From: CAYJEQ01 sp964369235
GTDB taxonomy: Bacteria; Bacillota; Clostridia; Oscillospirales; Ruminococcaceae
DNA length: 33,039 nt
Direction of reading: 5' to 3'
NCBI GenBank assembly: GCA_964369235.1
Contig: CAYJEQ010000022.1
Coordinates: 1-33,039 of the forward strand
Shown: piece after piece, positions 21,836 to 30,178 of the stretch
Layout: each line of letters opens with the position of its first letter
How positions within the stretch are numbered: the first letter of the stretch is position 1
Position numbers and translations under genes: made by a program
Notes under the pieces: generated by a model
The model's database searches: none
What the model was told of the DNA's origin: nothing
The model's input: the letters and a program-made list of their open reading frames with translations, nothing else

Positions 21836-23221
21836 ATGGAAATACTACTTCAGAAGATAAATAGTCTAGTATGGGGGATGCCTACCATTGCTTTTATTCT
21901 GTTTACAGGGATTGTGCTAACCTTTAAACTAGAGATAATACAGTTTTTTAAACTGGGAAGTGGATTTAAGCTAATGGTATATAAAAAAACAGATAATAAA
22001 GGAGGTATATCCTCCTTTGGGGCTTTATGTACCAGCCTGTCTGCAACCATAGGCACAGGAAATATTATAGGCGTTGCCACTGCAATAGCCACAGGAGGCC
22101 CAGGGGCGCTATTTTGGATGGAGGTTTCAGCTTTTTTTGGTATGGCAGTAAAATACACCGAAGGCTTTCTAGCTATAAAATACCGTCACCATATTAATGG
22201 AAAATACCAAGGTGGCCCCCACTATTATATAGAAAAAGGTTTAGGTAGAGGGTTTTACTCATTATCTAATGCCTTTGCTTTTTGTACTGCTTTAGCTGGG
22301 TTAATGGGTATGGGTACAATTACTCAGGTAAACAGCATTACTAAGGCAGTGGAAAGTTTTTATTACAGCCACAGAGCAGAAGAGGTTTTAATAGGAAATA
22401 TTAGCTGGATAACCATAATCACAGGCCTTGTGGTAACAGTGCTGACCTATTTAATAGTTATAGGTGGCATTGGGCGAATATCTAAGGTAGCCCAGATTAT
22501 AGTGCCAACTATGGTGGTGGTTTATCTATCTATGGGAATGATGATTATTGTAAATAATCTAGCAAGTATACCCTTAGCTTTTATGGAGATAGTAGGCTGT
22601 GCCTTTAATCCCAGTGCTTTTTACGGTGGGGCTGTGGGGTTTACTATTAAGGACGCCCTGCAAAAAGGCATATCCCGTGGTATATTCTCCAACGAAGCAG
22701 GGCTGGGAACAGCTCCTATAGCCATAGCAGCCACCAGTAGCACAAACCCAGTACAACAAGGTTTAGTAGCAATGGTGGCAACATTTATTGACACTATGAT
22801 AGTATGTAGTATTACAGGTCTTGCCATTATAATTACAGGGGCTTGGAGGGAAGATTTGCAAGGTAGCGAAATAACTATATATGCCTTTACCAAAGCGCTA
22901 CCCTTTCCACCACCTTTAACCCAGCTTCTACTGATGATTAGTTTAGTATTTTTTGCCTTTACAACCATACTGGGTTGGAACTACTATGGTGAACAATCGG
23001 TAGCATACCTTAGTGGTGGTAATAAAGTTATAGTTAAAATCTATCGACACCTATATATTATAGCAGTAGCAGTTGGCCCCTATCTAACGGTAACGGCTGT
23101 GTGGACACTGGCAGATATATTTAATGGATTAATGGCTATTCCTAATTTAATAGGGATAGTTTTAATGTCTGGTTTAGTGGCTAGAGAAAGTAATAGCTAT
23201 TTAAGAAAGCATAGAATATAA
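21836..23221 (+). CDS. AGCS-family alanine/sodium symporter
   Basis: This 461-residue integral membrane protein belongs to the alanine or glycine:cation symporter family (AlsT/DagA type). It has about 10-11 membrane segments. The family signature is GALCTSLSATIGTGNIIGVATAI, about 60-83, followed by GGPGALFWMEVSAFFGMAVKYTEG. Later conserved stretches are GISRGIFSNEAGLGTAPIA and TTILGWNYYGEQSV. It should import alanine, glycine or a related amino acid with sodium. The start at ATG 21836 (GAGAGGA about 13 bases upstream) is preferred to the adjacent TTG at 21833. It is a single-gene unit ending at the terminator at 23339, with a MITE-like copy inserted between. Confidence 0.93.
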   Translation: MEILLQKINSLVWGMPTIAFILFTGIVLTFKLEIIQFFKLGSGFKLMVYKKTDNKGGISSFGALCTSLSATIGTGNIIGVATAIATGGPGALFWMEVSAFFGMAVKYTEGFLAIKYRHHINGKYQGGPHYYIEKGLGRGFYSLSNAFAFCTALAGLMGMGTITQVNSITKAVESFYYSHRAEEVLIGNISWITIITGLVVTVLTYLIVIGGIGRISKVAQIIVPTMVVVYLSMGMMIIVNNLASIPLAFMEIVGCAFNPSAFYGGAVGFTIKDALQKGISRGIFSNEAGLGTAPIAIAATSSTNPVQQGLVAMVATFIDTMIVCSITGLAIIITGAWREDLQGSEITIYAFTKALPFPPPLTQLLLMISLVFFAFTTILGWNYYGEQSVAYLSGGNKVIVKIYRHLYIIAVAVGPYLTVTAVWTLADIFNGLMAIPNLIGIVLMSGLVARESNSYLRKHRI

Positions 23222-23243
23222 CAGCAATACCAGTAAATAAAAA

Positions 23244-23332
23244 GGTTCTATATCAATTGTTGGGGTACTGTCCCTCGCCATCGGCGAGGGACAGTACCCC
23301 ATATAATTTTACCCAACATTTTGGAAAGAACC
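23244..23332 (+). mobile_element. MITE-like hairpin element, copy 4, intact reference
   Basis: This 89-bp copy is the best preserved. Terminal repeats begin GGTTCT and end AGAACC. The inner part of the termini (about 24 bp, with CAA.TGTTGGG) is also inverted. In the middle an 18-bp perfect stem, with tip CGCC-ATC-GGCG, joins GGGGTACTG to CAGTACCCC. The flanking 8-bp direct repeats AATAAAAA (23236-23243 and 23333-23340) abut the ends exactly. There is no coding capacity. The GGTTCT ends with 8-bp AT-rich duplications are reminiscent, from memory, of ISL3- or IS6-family ends; no transposase is present here. Confidence 0.8.
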
Positions 23333-23338
23333 AATAAA

Positions 23339-23373
23339 AACTACCAATATAGGATTTGATACTGGTAGTTTTG
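23339..23373 (+). terminator. Terminator of the AGCS symporter gene
   Basis: AACTACCAATAT (23339-23350) pairs at 11 of 12 positions with ATACTGGTAGTT (23359-23370), then TTGTTGGTTT. The preceding MITE-like copy was inserted between the gene and this terminator. Confidence 0.65.
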
Positions 23374-23460
23374 TTGGTTTTATATGAAATGTTAGGACAC
23401 TATCCCAGTTATTGATAAAGAGCTACTAATTTTACAATCAGAGTAGCTGTGCATACCACC

Positions 23461-23506
23461 TAAAAATCCCACCTGACTTTGGTTTATTCCAAAGCTAGGT
23501 GGGATT
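23461..23506 (-). terminator. Terminator of the opuC-type operon
   Basis: AATCCCACCT (23465-23474) pairs with AGGTGGGATT (23497-23506) and an inner CTTTGG pairs with CCAAAG. A T-run follows on the minus strand. Confidence 0.82.
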
Positions 23507-23556
23507 AATTATATTATTTTATTAGTGGATAGCCATCTGTAATTACAAGGAAGGGA

Positions 23557-25161
23557 TTACTCTGTAACCAAACCTTTGCTTACAAGGAACTCCCAGGCTA
23601 CTTCACTATGGGAACGCTGATTTACCACTACTTCGTAGTTCATGGCAATCATCTCCTCATCGGAAATCTGTCCTTCTAACATAGATAGGGCAGGTATAAG
23701 CTCTGGGTATTCATTGGCAGTTTCGCTGTTAATTGCTGTGGACATGGTGTAGCTAGATAGTGCAGACTTATCGTCCTCTAGTATTACCACTCCATGTTCA
23801 AGAATAAGAGCATCAGTAGCAAAAGGTGTCATTACATCAATATTTCCTGTAATTAATGCCTCGTACATTAAAGCACCTTGGAACTGTAGGATTTCTTTAA
23901 ATTCCACATCTCCATAAACAGCGTTTACAGCTGGTAAACCATCGGCACGATGGGGGAATTCCTGTGAGCTACCAAATACAAAATTATCAGCTACACGCTG
24001 TAGGTCAGTTATAGTTTTAAGGCCATACTGATCTGCTAGCTCAGGCATTACACCGATACAGTATTTATTATTAAGCCCGTACATATCCAGATAGGTTATG
24101 CCAGCATCAGCCATAAGTAAAGTAGCTTCCTCTGCCACATCTTCTGGTGTCATACCAGGTTTAAATTCCTGTTGATAGATACCACCATACACCGAGCCAG
24201 AATACTCAGGATATACATCAATTTCGCCGTTTTCTAGGGCGCTGTATACGATTTTTGTAGCACCCATACCTAGGTTTCGTTCTACCTCTAGGTCGGTGTG
24301 CTCCTCTATCATAAAGGCGATAATATTACCTACAATAACACCCTCTGCCTCAGGCTTGGAGGATACTATAATAGCTTTACTTTGGCTTTCGGCAATATAG
24401 GAAAATCCAAAGCTACCAACTACCATTACAGCCACAGCCATAGCAGCAGAAATTACTCTACGGTTTTTTGCTTTAAGCTTTACTATATGTTCACGGGTTA
24501 AGGTTGCTGGGTTAGTAGCTAGGCTTATTGGCATAACTGCTTTTTCTAGCTTGGATATGGCAAAGTCCATTAATAGTGCCAGTAAACAAGCCGGAATAGC
24601 ACCGGATAACATTAGATAGCTATTGCTAGTTTGGATACCGGATATTACATAGTTACCTAGTCCACCAGCACCGATATATGCTGCAATAGTCATAAGACCT
24701 ACAGAGGTTACAGCAGATATTCTAACACCTGACATAATTACAGGCATAGCCAAAGGCAGTCGCACTCTAGTTAGTACCTGAAATGGTGTCATACCAATAC
24801 CAGAGGCAGCCTCAATCATCTGAGGGTTAATATTCACAAGGCCTGTATAGGTGTTTTTAAGTATAGGTAGTAGGGAGTAAAGCACAACCATAAGTATAGC
24901 TGGTGGGCTACCTATACCGATAATTGGCACCAGTAGACCTAGAGCTGCTAGAGATGGTACAGCCTGCATTATATTTGCAAAACCTAGAACAGGTCGCTCA
25001 AGTTTTTTCTTAGTGGCAATTAGCACCCCTAAAGGGATACCGATGGTAATAGCAATGATATTGGCAATTATCGCCAGCCTAAGGTGGGTGATTATTAGAT
25101 CTATTAATTCAAGATAGTTGCTGGACAAAAACTGGGCATATCCAGATAAAAATTCACTCAT
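23557..25161 (-). CDS. OpuC-type permease fused to substrate-binding domain
   Basis: This 534-residue fusion forms the membrane and solute-binding part of a glycine betaine/carnitine/choline-type ABC importer. Residues of about 15-205 are a binding-protein-dependent permease with five to six membrane segments and the coupling loop EAASGIGMTPFQVLTRVRLPLAMP. A further membrane segment (about 235-255) anchors the C-terminal OpuAC-like domain outside the cell (about 265-534), with VYPEYSGSVYGGIY as a ligand-site stretch and FVFGSSQEFPHR later. Fused permease-binding proteins of this type are known in Firmicutes. ATG 25161 is chosen because GAAAGGA lies about 12 bases upstream; the ATG at 25173 abuts that site. 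It is co-transcribed with the ATPase 46 bases upstream. The ligand is inferred from the family only and could also be a bile acid-like or choline compound. Confidence 0.92.
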   Translation of the reverse strand: MSEFLSGYAQFLSSNYLELIDLIITHLRLAIIANIIAITIGIPLGVLIATKKKLERPVLGFANIMQAVPSLAALGLLVPIIGIGSPPAILMVVLYSLLPILKNTYTGLVNINPQMIEAASGIGMTPFQVLTRVRLPLAMPVIMSGVRISAVTSVGLMTIAAYIGAGGLGNYVISGIQTSNSYLMLSGAIPACLLALLMDFAISKLEKAVMPISLATNPATLTREHIVKLKAKNRRVISAAMAVAVMVVGSFGFSYIAESQSKAIIVSSKPEAEGVIVGNIIAFMIEEHTDLEVERNLGMGATKIVYSALENGEIDVYPEYSGSVYGGIYQQEFKPGMTPEDVAEEATLLMADAGITYLDMYGLNNKYCIGVMPELADQYGLKTITDLQRVADNFVFGSSQEFPHRADGLPAVNAVYGDVEFKEILQFQGALMYEALITGNIDVMTPFATDALILEHGVVILEDDKSALSSYTMSTAINSETANEYPELIPALSMLEGQISDEEMIAMNYEVVVNQRSHSEVAWEFLVSKGLVTE

Positions 25162-25207
25162 ATTTATGACCATTCCTTTCGCTTAATTAGTTTGGGGTTG
25201 CTAGCTT

Positions 25208-26335
25208 TTATCCGTTGTCGCTAATGTCAACAAACTGGGAGCTAAGTGCCGTAACAAGGGTGCTTTTAGTAATAAGTCCAACAAGTATTCCGTCACCATC
25301 AATAATAGGTAGTGAAGGCTGATCGGCACTGTTAAACTTCTCTAGCACCTCTACTAAATTATCCCCAGGGCTAGCTGTGTGAGAAACAGCAACCATAACA
25401 GTTTCGATAGAAACAGATAGATCCTCAACAGCACGAATATGACGAGGGCGAACCTTACCTACAATATGTTTGTTTTCGTCCACTATTAATAGGCTATCGA
25501 CCTTTTTAGCACGCATGATTTCAAGTGCCTTTAGCAGTGTTACATTAGCACTTACTGTTACTGGTGTAGTCAGCATTATATCCGATGCACGGATTAATTC
25601 AGGGCTGGACCAAATTCTACCTCTGCCTACAAAATCCTCAACAAAGCTGTCAGCAGGGTTTTTTAGGATGTTCTCAGGGCTGTCAAACTGCACCATCTTG
25701 CCTTCGTTCATAATGCAAATTCTATCAGCTAGCTTTATAGCCTCATCCATGTCGTGGGTTACAAATACAATGGTCTTGTTTAGCTTTTCCTGTAGTTTTA
25801 GCAGTTCGTCCTGTAGCTGATCTCTAGACACTGGGTCTAAAGCAGAGAAGGGCTCATCCATAAGGATAATCTCAGGGTCCATAGCAAATGCCCTAGCTAC
25901 TCCGATACGCTGCTGCTGTCCACCAGAAAGCTGTGAAGGGTATCGCCAAAGATAAATCTCTGGATCTAGTCCTATAAGCTCCATTAGTTCAATGGTTTTC
26001 TGGGTGATTAATTTGTCATCTAGTTTGGATAATCGGGCTACGATTTCAATATTATCCTTAATAGTCATATGGGGGAAGAGTCCTGTTTGCTGAATTACAT
26101 ATCCCATATGGCGACGCATATTAATAAGATCAACTTTTTTGGTGTTCTCATTATCCAGTAGAATATCTCCTTCGGATTGCTTAACCAAACCATTGATCAT
26201 CTTAAGCATAGTGGTTTTACCACAGCCTGAGGGACCGATAAGTGCTACTAATTCTCCTTTGTTAATTTTCATAGAGATGCCGGACACAACAGGGTGTCCT
26301 TTGTAGGTTTTACTTACATTACGAATGTCAATCAA
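25208..26335 (-). CDS. OpuCA-type ATPase with CBS domains
   Basis: This 375-residue ATPase powers the fused permease encoded next. The ABC domain (1-240) has Walker A GPSGCGKT (about 33-40), signature LSGGQQQR, Walker B IILMDEPFSALDP and the switch histidine in VFVTHDMDEA. Two C-terminal CBS domains (about 250-370) probably sense ionic strength or a nucleotide and gate transport, as in OpuA/OpuC. Translation starts at TTG 26335, supported by AAGGAGG nine bases upstream; no nearer ATG fits. A promoter lies at 26425-26453. Confidence 0.93.
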   Translation of the reverse strand: MIDIRNVSKTYKGHPVVSGISMKINKGELVALIGPSGCGKTTMLKMINGLVKQSEGDILLDNENTKKVDLINMRRHMGYVIQQTGLFPHMTIKDNIEIVARLSKLDDKLITQKTIELMELIGLDPEIYLWRYPSQLSGGQQQRIGVARAFAMDPEIILMDEPFSALDPVSRDQLQDELLKLQEKLNKTIVFVTHDMDEAIKLADRICIMNEGKMVQFDSPENILKNPADSFVEDFVGRGRIWSSPELIRASDIMLTTPVTVSANVTLLKALEIMRAKKVDSLLIVDENKHIVGKVRPRHIRAVEDLSVSIETVMVAVSHTASPGDNLVEVLEKFNSADQPSLPIIDGDGILVGLITKSTLVTALSSQFVDISDNG

Positions 26336-26424
26336 GAAAAATCCTCCTTTACATAGTTACAAATGTTACAAAGTTATCCAAAGTAGTAAAAAACTGTTTT
26401 GGATAAAGCTGTTATTATAGTTCT

Positions 26425-26453
26425 ATTTTATCATTTTTTTACAAATAAATCAA
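26425..26453 (-). promoter_or_regulatory. Promoter of the opuC-type operon
   Basis: On the minus strand TTGATT (26448-26453), 17 bases, then TAAAAT (26425-26430), about 90 bases before the TTG start. Confidence 0.6.
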
Positions 26454-26512
26454 ATGTTAACACAAAAATTTACATTTAACCAGTCTATGAGGATATATTG
26501 CAAAATATACTA

Positions 26513-26541
26513 TTGACTACTTACAGATATTATAGTTAAAT
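26513..26541 (+). promoter_or_regulatory. Possible promoter of trmL
   Basis: TTGACT (26513-26518), 17 bases, then a weak TTAAAT (26536-26541). It lies about 35 bases before the start codon. Confidence 0.4.
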
Positions 26542-26574
26542 TAATATAGAAACTATAAAGAGAGTTGGATATAA

Positions 26575-27069
26575 ATGTCAAAATTAAATATTGTGTTGGT
26601 GGAGCCACAGATACCACAAAACACAGGAAATATTGCTCGTACCTGTGCAGCCACAGGAGCAGCCCTACATATAGTAGGGAAGATGGGATTTGTAATAGAT
26701 GATAAAAAACTAAAGCGTGCTGGGTTGGATTACTGGCATTTTCTAGATATAACCTATTATGAAGATTGGCAAAGTTTTAAGGAGCTTCATCCAGATAATC
26801 ACTACTTCTTTACCACTAAGGCAAGATACACCCACTCAGATGTGGATTATCCTGATGATTGTTATGTAGTATTTGGTAGGGAGGACGCAGGACTACCTGA
26901 GGAGCTACTAGTAGAAAATCCAGATAGCTGTGTTAGGGTACCAATGACTGGTGGGGTAAGAAGCTTAAATCTTTCCAACACCGTTGCCATAGGTGTATAC
27001 GAGGTACTAAGACAGTGGAACTACCCAGAACTAGAGAATAAAGGGAATCTCACGAAATTCAGCTGGTAA
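26575..27069 (+). CDS. trmL: tRNA (cytidine/uridine-34-2'-O)-methyltransferase TrmL
   Basis: This 164-residue SPOUT-class methyltransferase is of the TrmL/CspR type and modifies the wobble ribose of leucine tRNAs using S-adenosylmethionine. Recognisable parts are the N-terminal VLVEPQIPQNTGNIARTCAAT, then KRAGLDYWHF, the knot region FGREDAGLPEELL, and the C-terminal SLNLSNTVAIGVYEVLRQ that closes the cofactor site. The length is normal for the minimal family without an extra RNA-binding domain. It is the first gene of the rightward housekeeping set, with a 113-base gap to the next gene. Confidence 0.95.
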   Translation: MSKLNIVLVEPQIPQNTGNIARTCAATGAALHIVGKMGFVIDDKKLKRAGLDYWHFLDITYYEDWQSFKELHPDNHYFFTTKARYTHSDVDYPDDCYVVFGREDAGLPEELLVENPDSCVRVPMTGGVRSLNLSNTVAIGVYEVLRQWNYPELENKGNLTKFSW

Positions 27070-27182
27070 TTTAAAGCAAGTGCAAAACTTTAAACTTTTA
27101 AAACAAGATATAGAATATATGGAAGTTGTAAAGTTTAACTGACCAATATTACAAGCCAATTATTAAAAAAGGAGAATGTAAA

Positions 27183-28418
27183 ATGAACTACACACATCTA
27201 TCCATAAGAATGGCATCACTATTTATCTTTAAGAATATGAAAAACTTTGCCACTGTGGAGGCTATGGCAAATATGCTTGCTGCCACAGGTGAAACAGGGG
27301 AGGCTTTTTGCAAGGCTTACAGCAACTACTACAATCGCTGTTTAAAGAAATCTCTACAGCAGTCTTTATTACAGGCTATACATTACGATGATAATATAGT
27401 TACTAAGTATATAAAGGAAAATGGCTATAGCACACTGCCACAGCCTATGATTGAAGGGGTGGACTTTGACCTTAAAACCATTAAAGATATCTGTAATATT
27501 GATAGCAATCAGCTACTAGTAGCTATGGCAAAGAGATTTGATCAGTTAGGTGATGTAATACTATCCCTGCCAAAACTGCCTCAGTCACAGTCTATTGGTA
27601 TAGATAATTACAGCCAGCTATTGGATTTTTACAAAGAGAATGGTTATGGGTATTTTGCTAAGGGATCTGCCTACTACTACGAAAACTCACTGCCACATCT
27701 AGCACCAAATAGAGATATGGTAACTCTAAAGGAGTTAAAGGGCTACGAAAAACAGCAAAATATTATTATTAATAACACACTTAGCTTTATAAATGGTGGA
27801 ACTTATAATAATATACTATTATATGGTGATAAGGGCACAGGTAAATCCTCCACAGTAAAAGCCATAGTAAATGAATATGCTCACCTAGGACTAAAGATTA
27901 TCGAAATAAAGCTAGGACAGATAGATAATCTACCTAAATTATATGGATATATAGCAAGTAGCCCCTTTAAATTTATTGTACTGTTAGATGATATTAGCTT
28001 TTCTGAGATGGATAATACCTATAGCGCATTAAAAGCCTTTATTGAAGGTGGGGTAAATGCCAAGCCGGACAATATGGTTATCTATGCTACCTCTAATCGT
28101 AAGAATATGGTAGTGGAGAGATTTACCGATAGAGATGGTGACGAGGTAAGGGTAACTGACGCTATCCAGAGTGCGTCTTCTCTATCTGATAGATTTGGTA
28201 TAGAGGTAACCTTCTTTAATATGGATAAAACTCAGTACCTAGTAATAGTTAAAGATTTAGCTGTGGAAGCTGAGATTGAGTTAGAGGATTATGAGTTATA
28301 TCTACAAGCAGAAAGATTTGCAACCTATAAAAGTGGCAGATCCCCTAGAACAGCAAGGCAGTTTATAGCAGATCTAAAGTCTAAAGAAACAGCAATACAG
28401 CCAGGAATTGGTAAATAA
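27183..28418 (+). CDS. DUF815-family AAA ATPase
   Basis: This 411-residue protein has an N-terminal helical region (about 1-180) with no recognised motif and a P-loop ATPase domain of the DUF815 family. Walker A is LLYGDKGTGKSS (about 211-222), Walker B FIVLLDDISF, and the sensor region NMVIYATSNRKNMV. A characteristic SASSLSDRFGIEVTF and a C-terminal helical lid (SPRTARQF) follow. It is soluble. The cellular role of this family is not established; the resemblance to helicase-loader and chaperone-like AAA proteins suggests remodelling of a nucleic-acid or protein complex. GGAG lies just upstream of the ATG at 27183. It may share a transcript with trmL. Confidence 0.85.
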   Translation: MNYTHLSIRMASLFIFKNMKNFATVEAMANMLAATGETGEAFCKAYSNYYNRCLKKSLQQSLLQAIHYDDNIVTKYIKENGYSTLPQPMIEGVDFDLKTIKDICNIDSNQLLVAMAKRFDQLGDVILSLPKLPQSQSIGIDNYSQLLDFYKENGYGYFAKGSAYYYENSLPHLAPNRDMVTLKELKGYEKQQNIIINNTLSFINGGTYNNILLYGDKGTGKSSTVKAIVNEYAHLGLKIIEIKLGQIDNLPKLYGYIASSPFKFIVLLDDISFSEMDNTYSALKAFIEGGVNAKPDNMVIYATSNRKNMVVERFTDRDGDEVRVTDAIQSASSLSDRFGIEVTFFNMDKTQYLVIVKDLAVEAEIELEDYELYLQAERFATYKSGRSPRTARQFIADLKSKETAIQPGIGK

Positions 28419-28429
28419 TTATATAGGAA

Positions 28430-28660
28430 AGTTTGAAAATAAATTTTCAAACTACAAGTTTTGAGGCTTTTCACTGGGAGGGAGTGAAGTTTTGCTAATA
28501 CCAGTTTACTGGCAATGGAAAATCGCCTAAAACACTCCAAACTAAGAGAAAAACATGGTCGTAAATGTGGATTATAGGGTGGATAGTTTGAGAGAAAGTT
28601 TCAAAGATGGGTTTTGTGGTTTTCATTCCTTATAACATGGGAAATTTTCTCATGAGAAAA
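28430..28660. other. Structured gene-free stretch
   Basis: The 450 bases between the DUF815 and DUF177 genes hold no gene I can support, but several structures. There is an 11-bp hairpin (28430-28440 with 28443-28453). A branched fold has the outer stem GTTTT-AGGC-TTTTC (28458-28472) against GAAAA-GCCT-AAAAC (28518-28533), enclosing TTCACT/AGTGAA and CCAG/CTGG hairpins. A perfect 16-base palindrome lies at 28645-28660. No T-run marks a clear terminator. It may be a structured RNA or an old repeat. Confidence 0.4.
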
Positions 28661-28767
28661 CTATGCGAAAATCACACAAAAGACCAACAAATCAATGGAC
28701 ATTTTTATGATTAATATGTATATATAATCAAAAAGAAAAATAAATGAAATAAATCACCCTTAATCTA

Positions 28768-28796
28768 TTGACAAAACACAACTAGATGTATATAAT
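28768..28796 (+). promoter_or_regulatory. Consensus promoter of DUF177-rpmF region
   Basis: TTGACA (28768-28773), 17 bases, TATAAT (28791-28796): both boxes are exact sigma-A consensus, as expected for a ribosomal-protein transcript. Confidence 0.88.
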
Positions 28797-28868
28797 ATTC
28801 AAGTAACCTTTGCAATAGGGGTAGTATGCCCTTTTTTGCAAGCTAAAAAAATTAGGTTAGGTGTCATT

Positions 28869-29366
28869 ATGGTTTTGGATTTTAATCGCCTCTTTGAGGT
28901 GGAGGGAGAGTCTGTACCACTCAAATACAGTCTTGATCTTTCCGATGTGGAACAATGGGGTATAAAGCCATTTGAAAGTCCCGTAGAGATAGAAGGCATT
29001 GTTTGTAATCGTACAGGTATTGTTACCCTAACATATACAGCAGAGTTTTCTACCACTGTGCCTTGTGATCGTTGTACTGAGAGTATTGCTATTAGCCAAA
29101 AGCTAGAGTTTACTCACAAGCTTATTGCTAAACTGTATAACGAGGATCCTGACAGTGACTATGTAGAAGTACCTACAGGTAAACTAGACTTTAAGGAGCT
29201 GGCAACAGCAGACCTTATACTAGAACTGCCTAATAAGTACCTATGTGGTGATGATTGTAAGGGTATCTGCATGGTTTGTGGAGCTAATCTAAATAATACA
29301 AGCTGTGGTTGTGCTACCAAAGAAGTTGACCCAAGACTAGCTAAGCTACTTAGTTTACTGGACTAG
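28869..29366 (+). CDS. DUF177/YceD-family protein
   Basis: This 165-residue protein is of the DUF177 (YceD) family, which nearly always precedes rpmF and is linked to 23S rRNA processing in other organisms. The family core includes PVEIEGIVCNRTGIVTLTY and VPCDRCTES. Near the C-terminus, CGDDCKGICMVCGANLNNTSCGC contributes a cluster of cysteines that probably binds zinc, as in Firmicute members. ATG 28869 has GGTTAGGTG upstream; the longer frame begins with TTG at 28836. Unusually, it is separated from rpmF by one additional gene. Confidence 0.9.
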   Translation: MVLDFNRLFEVEGESVPLKYSLDLSDVEQWGIKPFESPVEIEGIVCNRTGIVTLTYTAEFSTTVPCDRCTESIAISQKLEFTHKLIAKLYNEDPDSDYVEVPTGKLDFKELATADLILELPNKYLCGDDCKGICMVCGANLNNTSCGCATKEVDPRLAKLLSLLD

Positions 29367-29378
29367 AGGGGTGATACT

Positions 29379-29795
29379 ATGAGTAAAGCTTCATTAAAAG
29401 CTGTTGAGTTACACAGTCAGGGGTATAACTGTGCACAGTCTGTTATCGGCTCTCTATGTAGAGAGAAGGAGTTTTCTATACTTACCAAGATAGGTTCGTC
29501 CTTTGGTGGTGGTGTAGGAGGACAGGGACAGATATGTGGTGCAGTATCAGCACTGGCAATCCTACTGGGTGCTTACAGTGGCTATGATACGCCAGAAAAA
29601 GGCCAGCCGAAAAAAGATCACACTGCATTAGTAGCCAATGCTTGTAAGCAGTTTAGTGATATTAGTGGCAGTATTGTCTGTAGTGATCTGGTGGAAAAAC
29701 CAGGTGATAAGATAAGTAAGATTCCAGATGGACTTACCTGCGATGAGCTAATAGGACTAGCTGCAGAAATCGGAGAAAGAATGCTTAAAGTATAA
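29379..29795 (+). CDS. C_GCAxxG_C_C family redox-type protein
   Basis: This 138-residue protein carries the family hallmark: GYNCAQSV (cysteine about 19), then FGGGVGGQGQICGAVSALAILLG with the CGAxxx motif at about 51-53. Two further cysteines follow, at about 89 and 101. The pattern resembles C_GCAxxG_C_C proteins found mostly in anaerobes, thought to be redox or metal proteins, but no reaction is proven. It lies 12 bases after the DUF177 gene, has GAGGGG upstream of the ATG, and precedes rpmF by 72 bases. It therefore interrupts the usual DUF177-rpmF pair and is probably co-transcribed with both. Confidence 0.85.
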   Translation: MSKASLKAVELHSQGYNCAQSVIGSLCREKEFSILTKIGSSFGGGVGGQGQICGAVSALAILLGAYSGYDTPEKGQPKKDHTALVANACKQFSDISGSIVCSDLVEKPGDKISKIPDGLTCDELIGLAAEIGERMLKV

Positions 29796-29867
29796 TGTTT
29801 CTCCCTGTAAGATGTATATAATTTTTTATATAATAAATTAATTTATTAGTATGAAGGAGGTGCCAAA

Positions 29868-30056
29868 ATGGCAGTACCAAAGAGAAAAGTGTCGAGAGCA
29901 CGCAGAGATAAAAGAAGATCCAGTGTTTGGAAACTGGATGCACCTGCTTTTTCCAAGTGCACACACTGTGGCGAACTAAAAACACCACATAGAGTATGTG
30001 GAGCTTGCGGTTACTACAAAGGTAGAGAAGTTATCAAAATGGAAGATGCTGAATAA
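29868..30056 (+). CDS. rpmF: 50S ribosomal protein L32
   Basis: This 62-residue L32 starts with the invariant MAVPKRKVSRARRDKRRS. It has a zinc-binding ribbon, CTHC (about 31-34) and CGAC (about 44-47), so this is the zinc-containing (C+) form. AAGGAGGTG precedes the ATG. A terminator follows 25 bases after the stop. Confidence 0.98.
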   Translation: MAVPKRKVSRARRDKRRSSVWKLDAPAFSKCTHCGELKTPHRVCGACGYYKGREVIKMEDAE

Positions 30057-30080
30057 TTTCGGTATCAGTGTGTAAAGTAT

Positions 30081-30110
30081 GAGGTGGAGCTAGTATCCAC
30101 CTCTATTTTT
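30081..30110 (+). terminator. Terminator of rpmF transcript
   Basis: GAGGTGGA (30081-30088) pairs with TCCACCTC (30096-30103), followed by TATTTTT. Confidence 0.85.
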
Positions 30111-30178
30111 ACTACTCGCTATATACAAGAATAGCTTTAGCCAAAAGAGGATAACAGGTTTAGTTAAGGAGGAATTCC

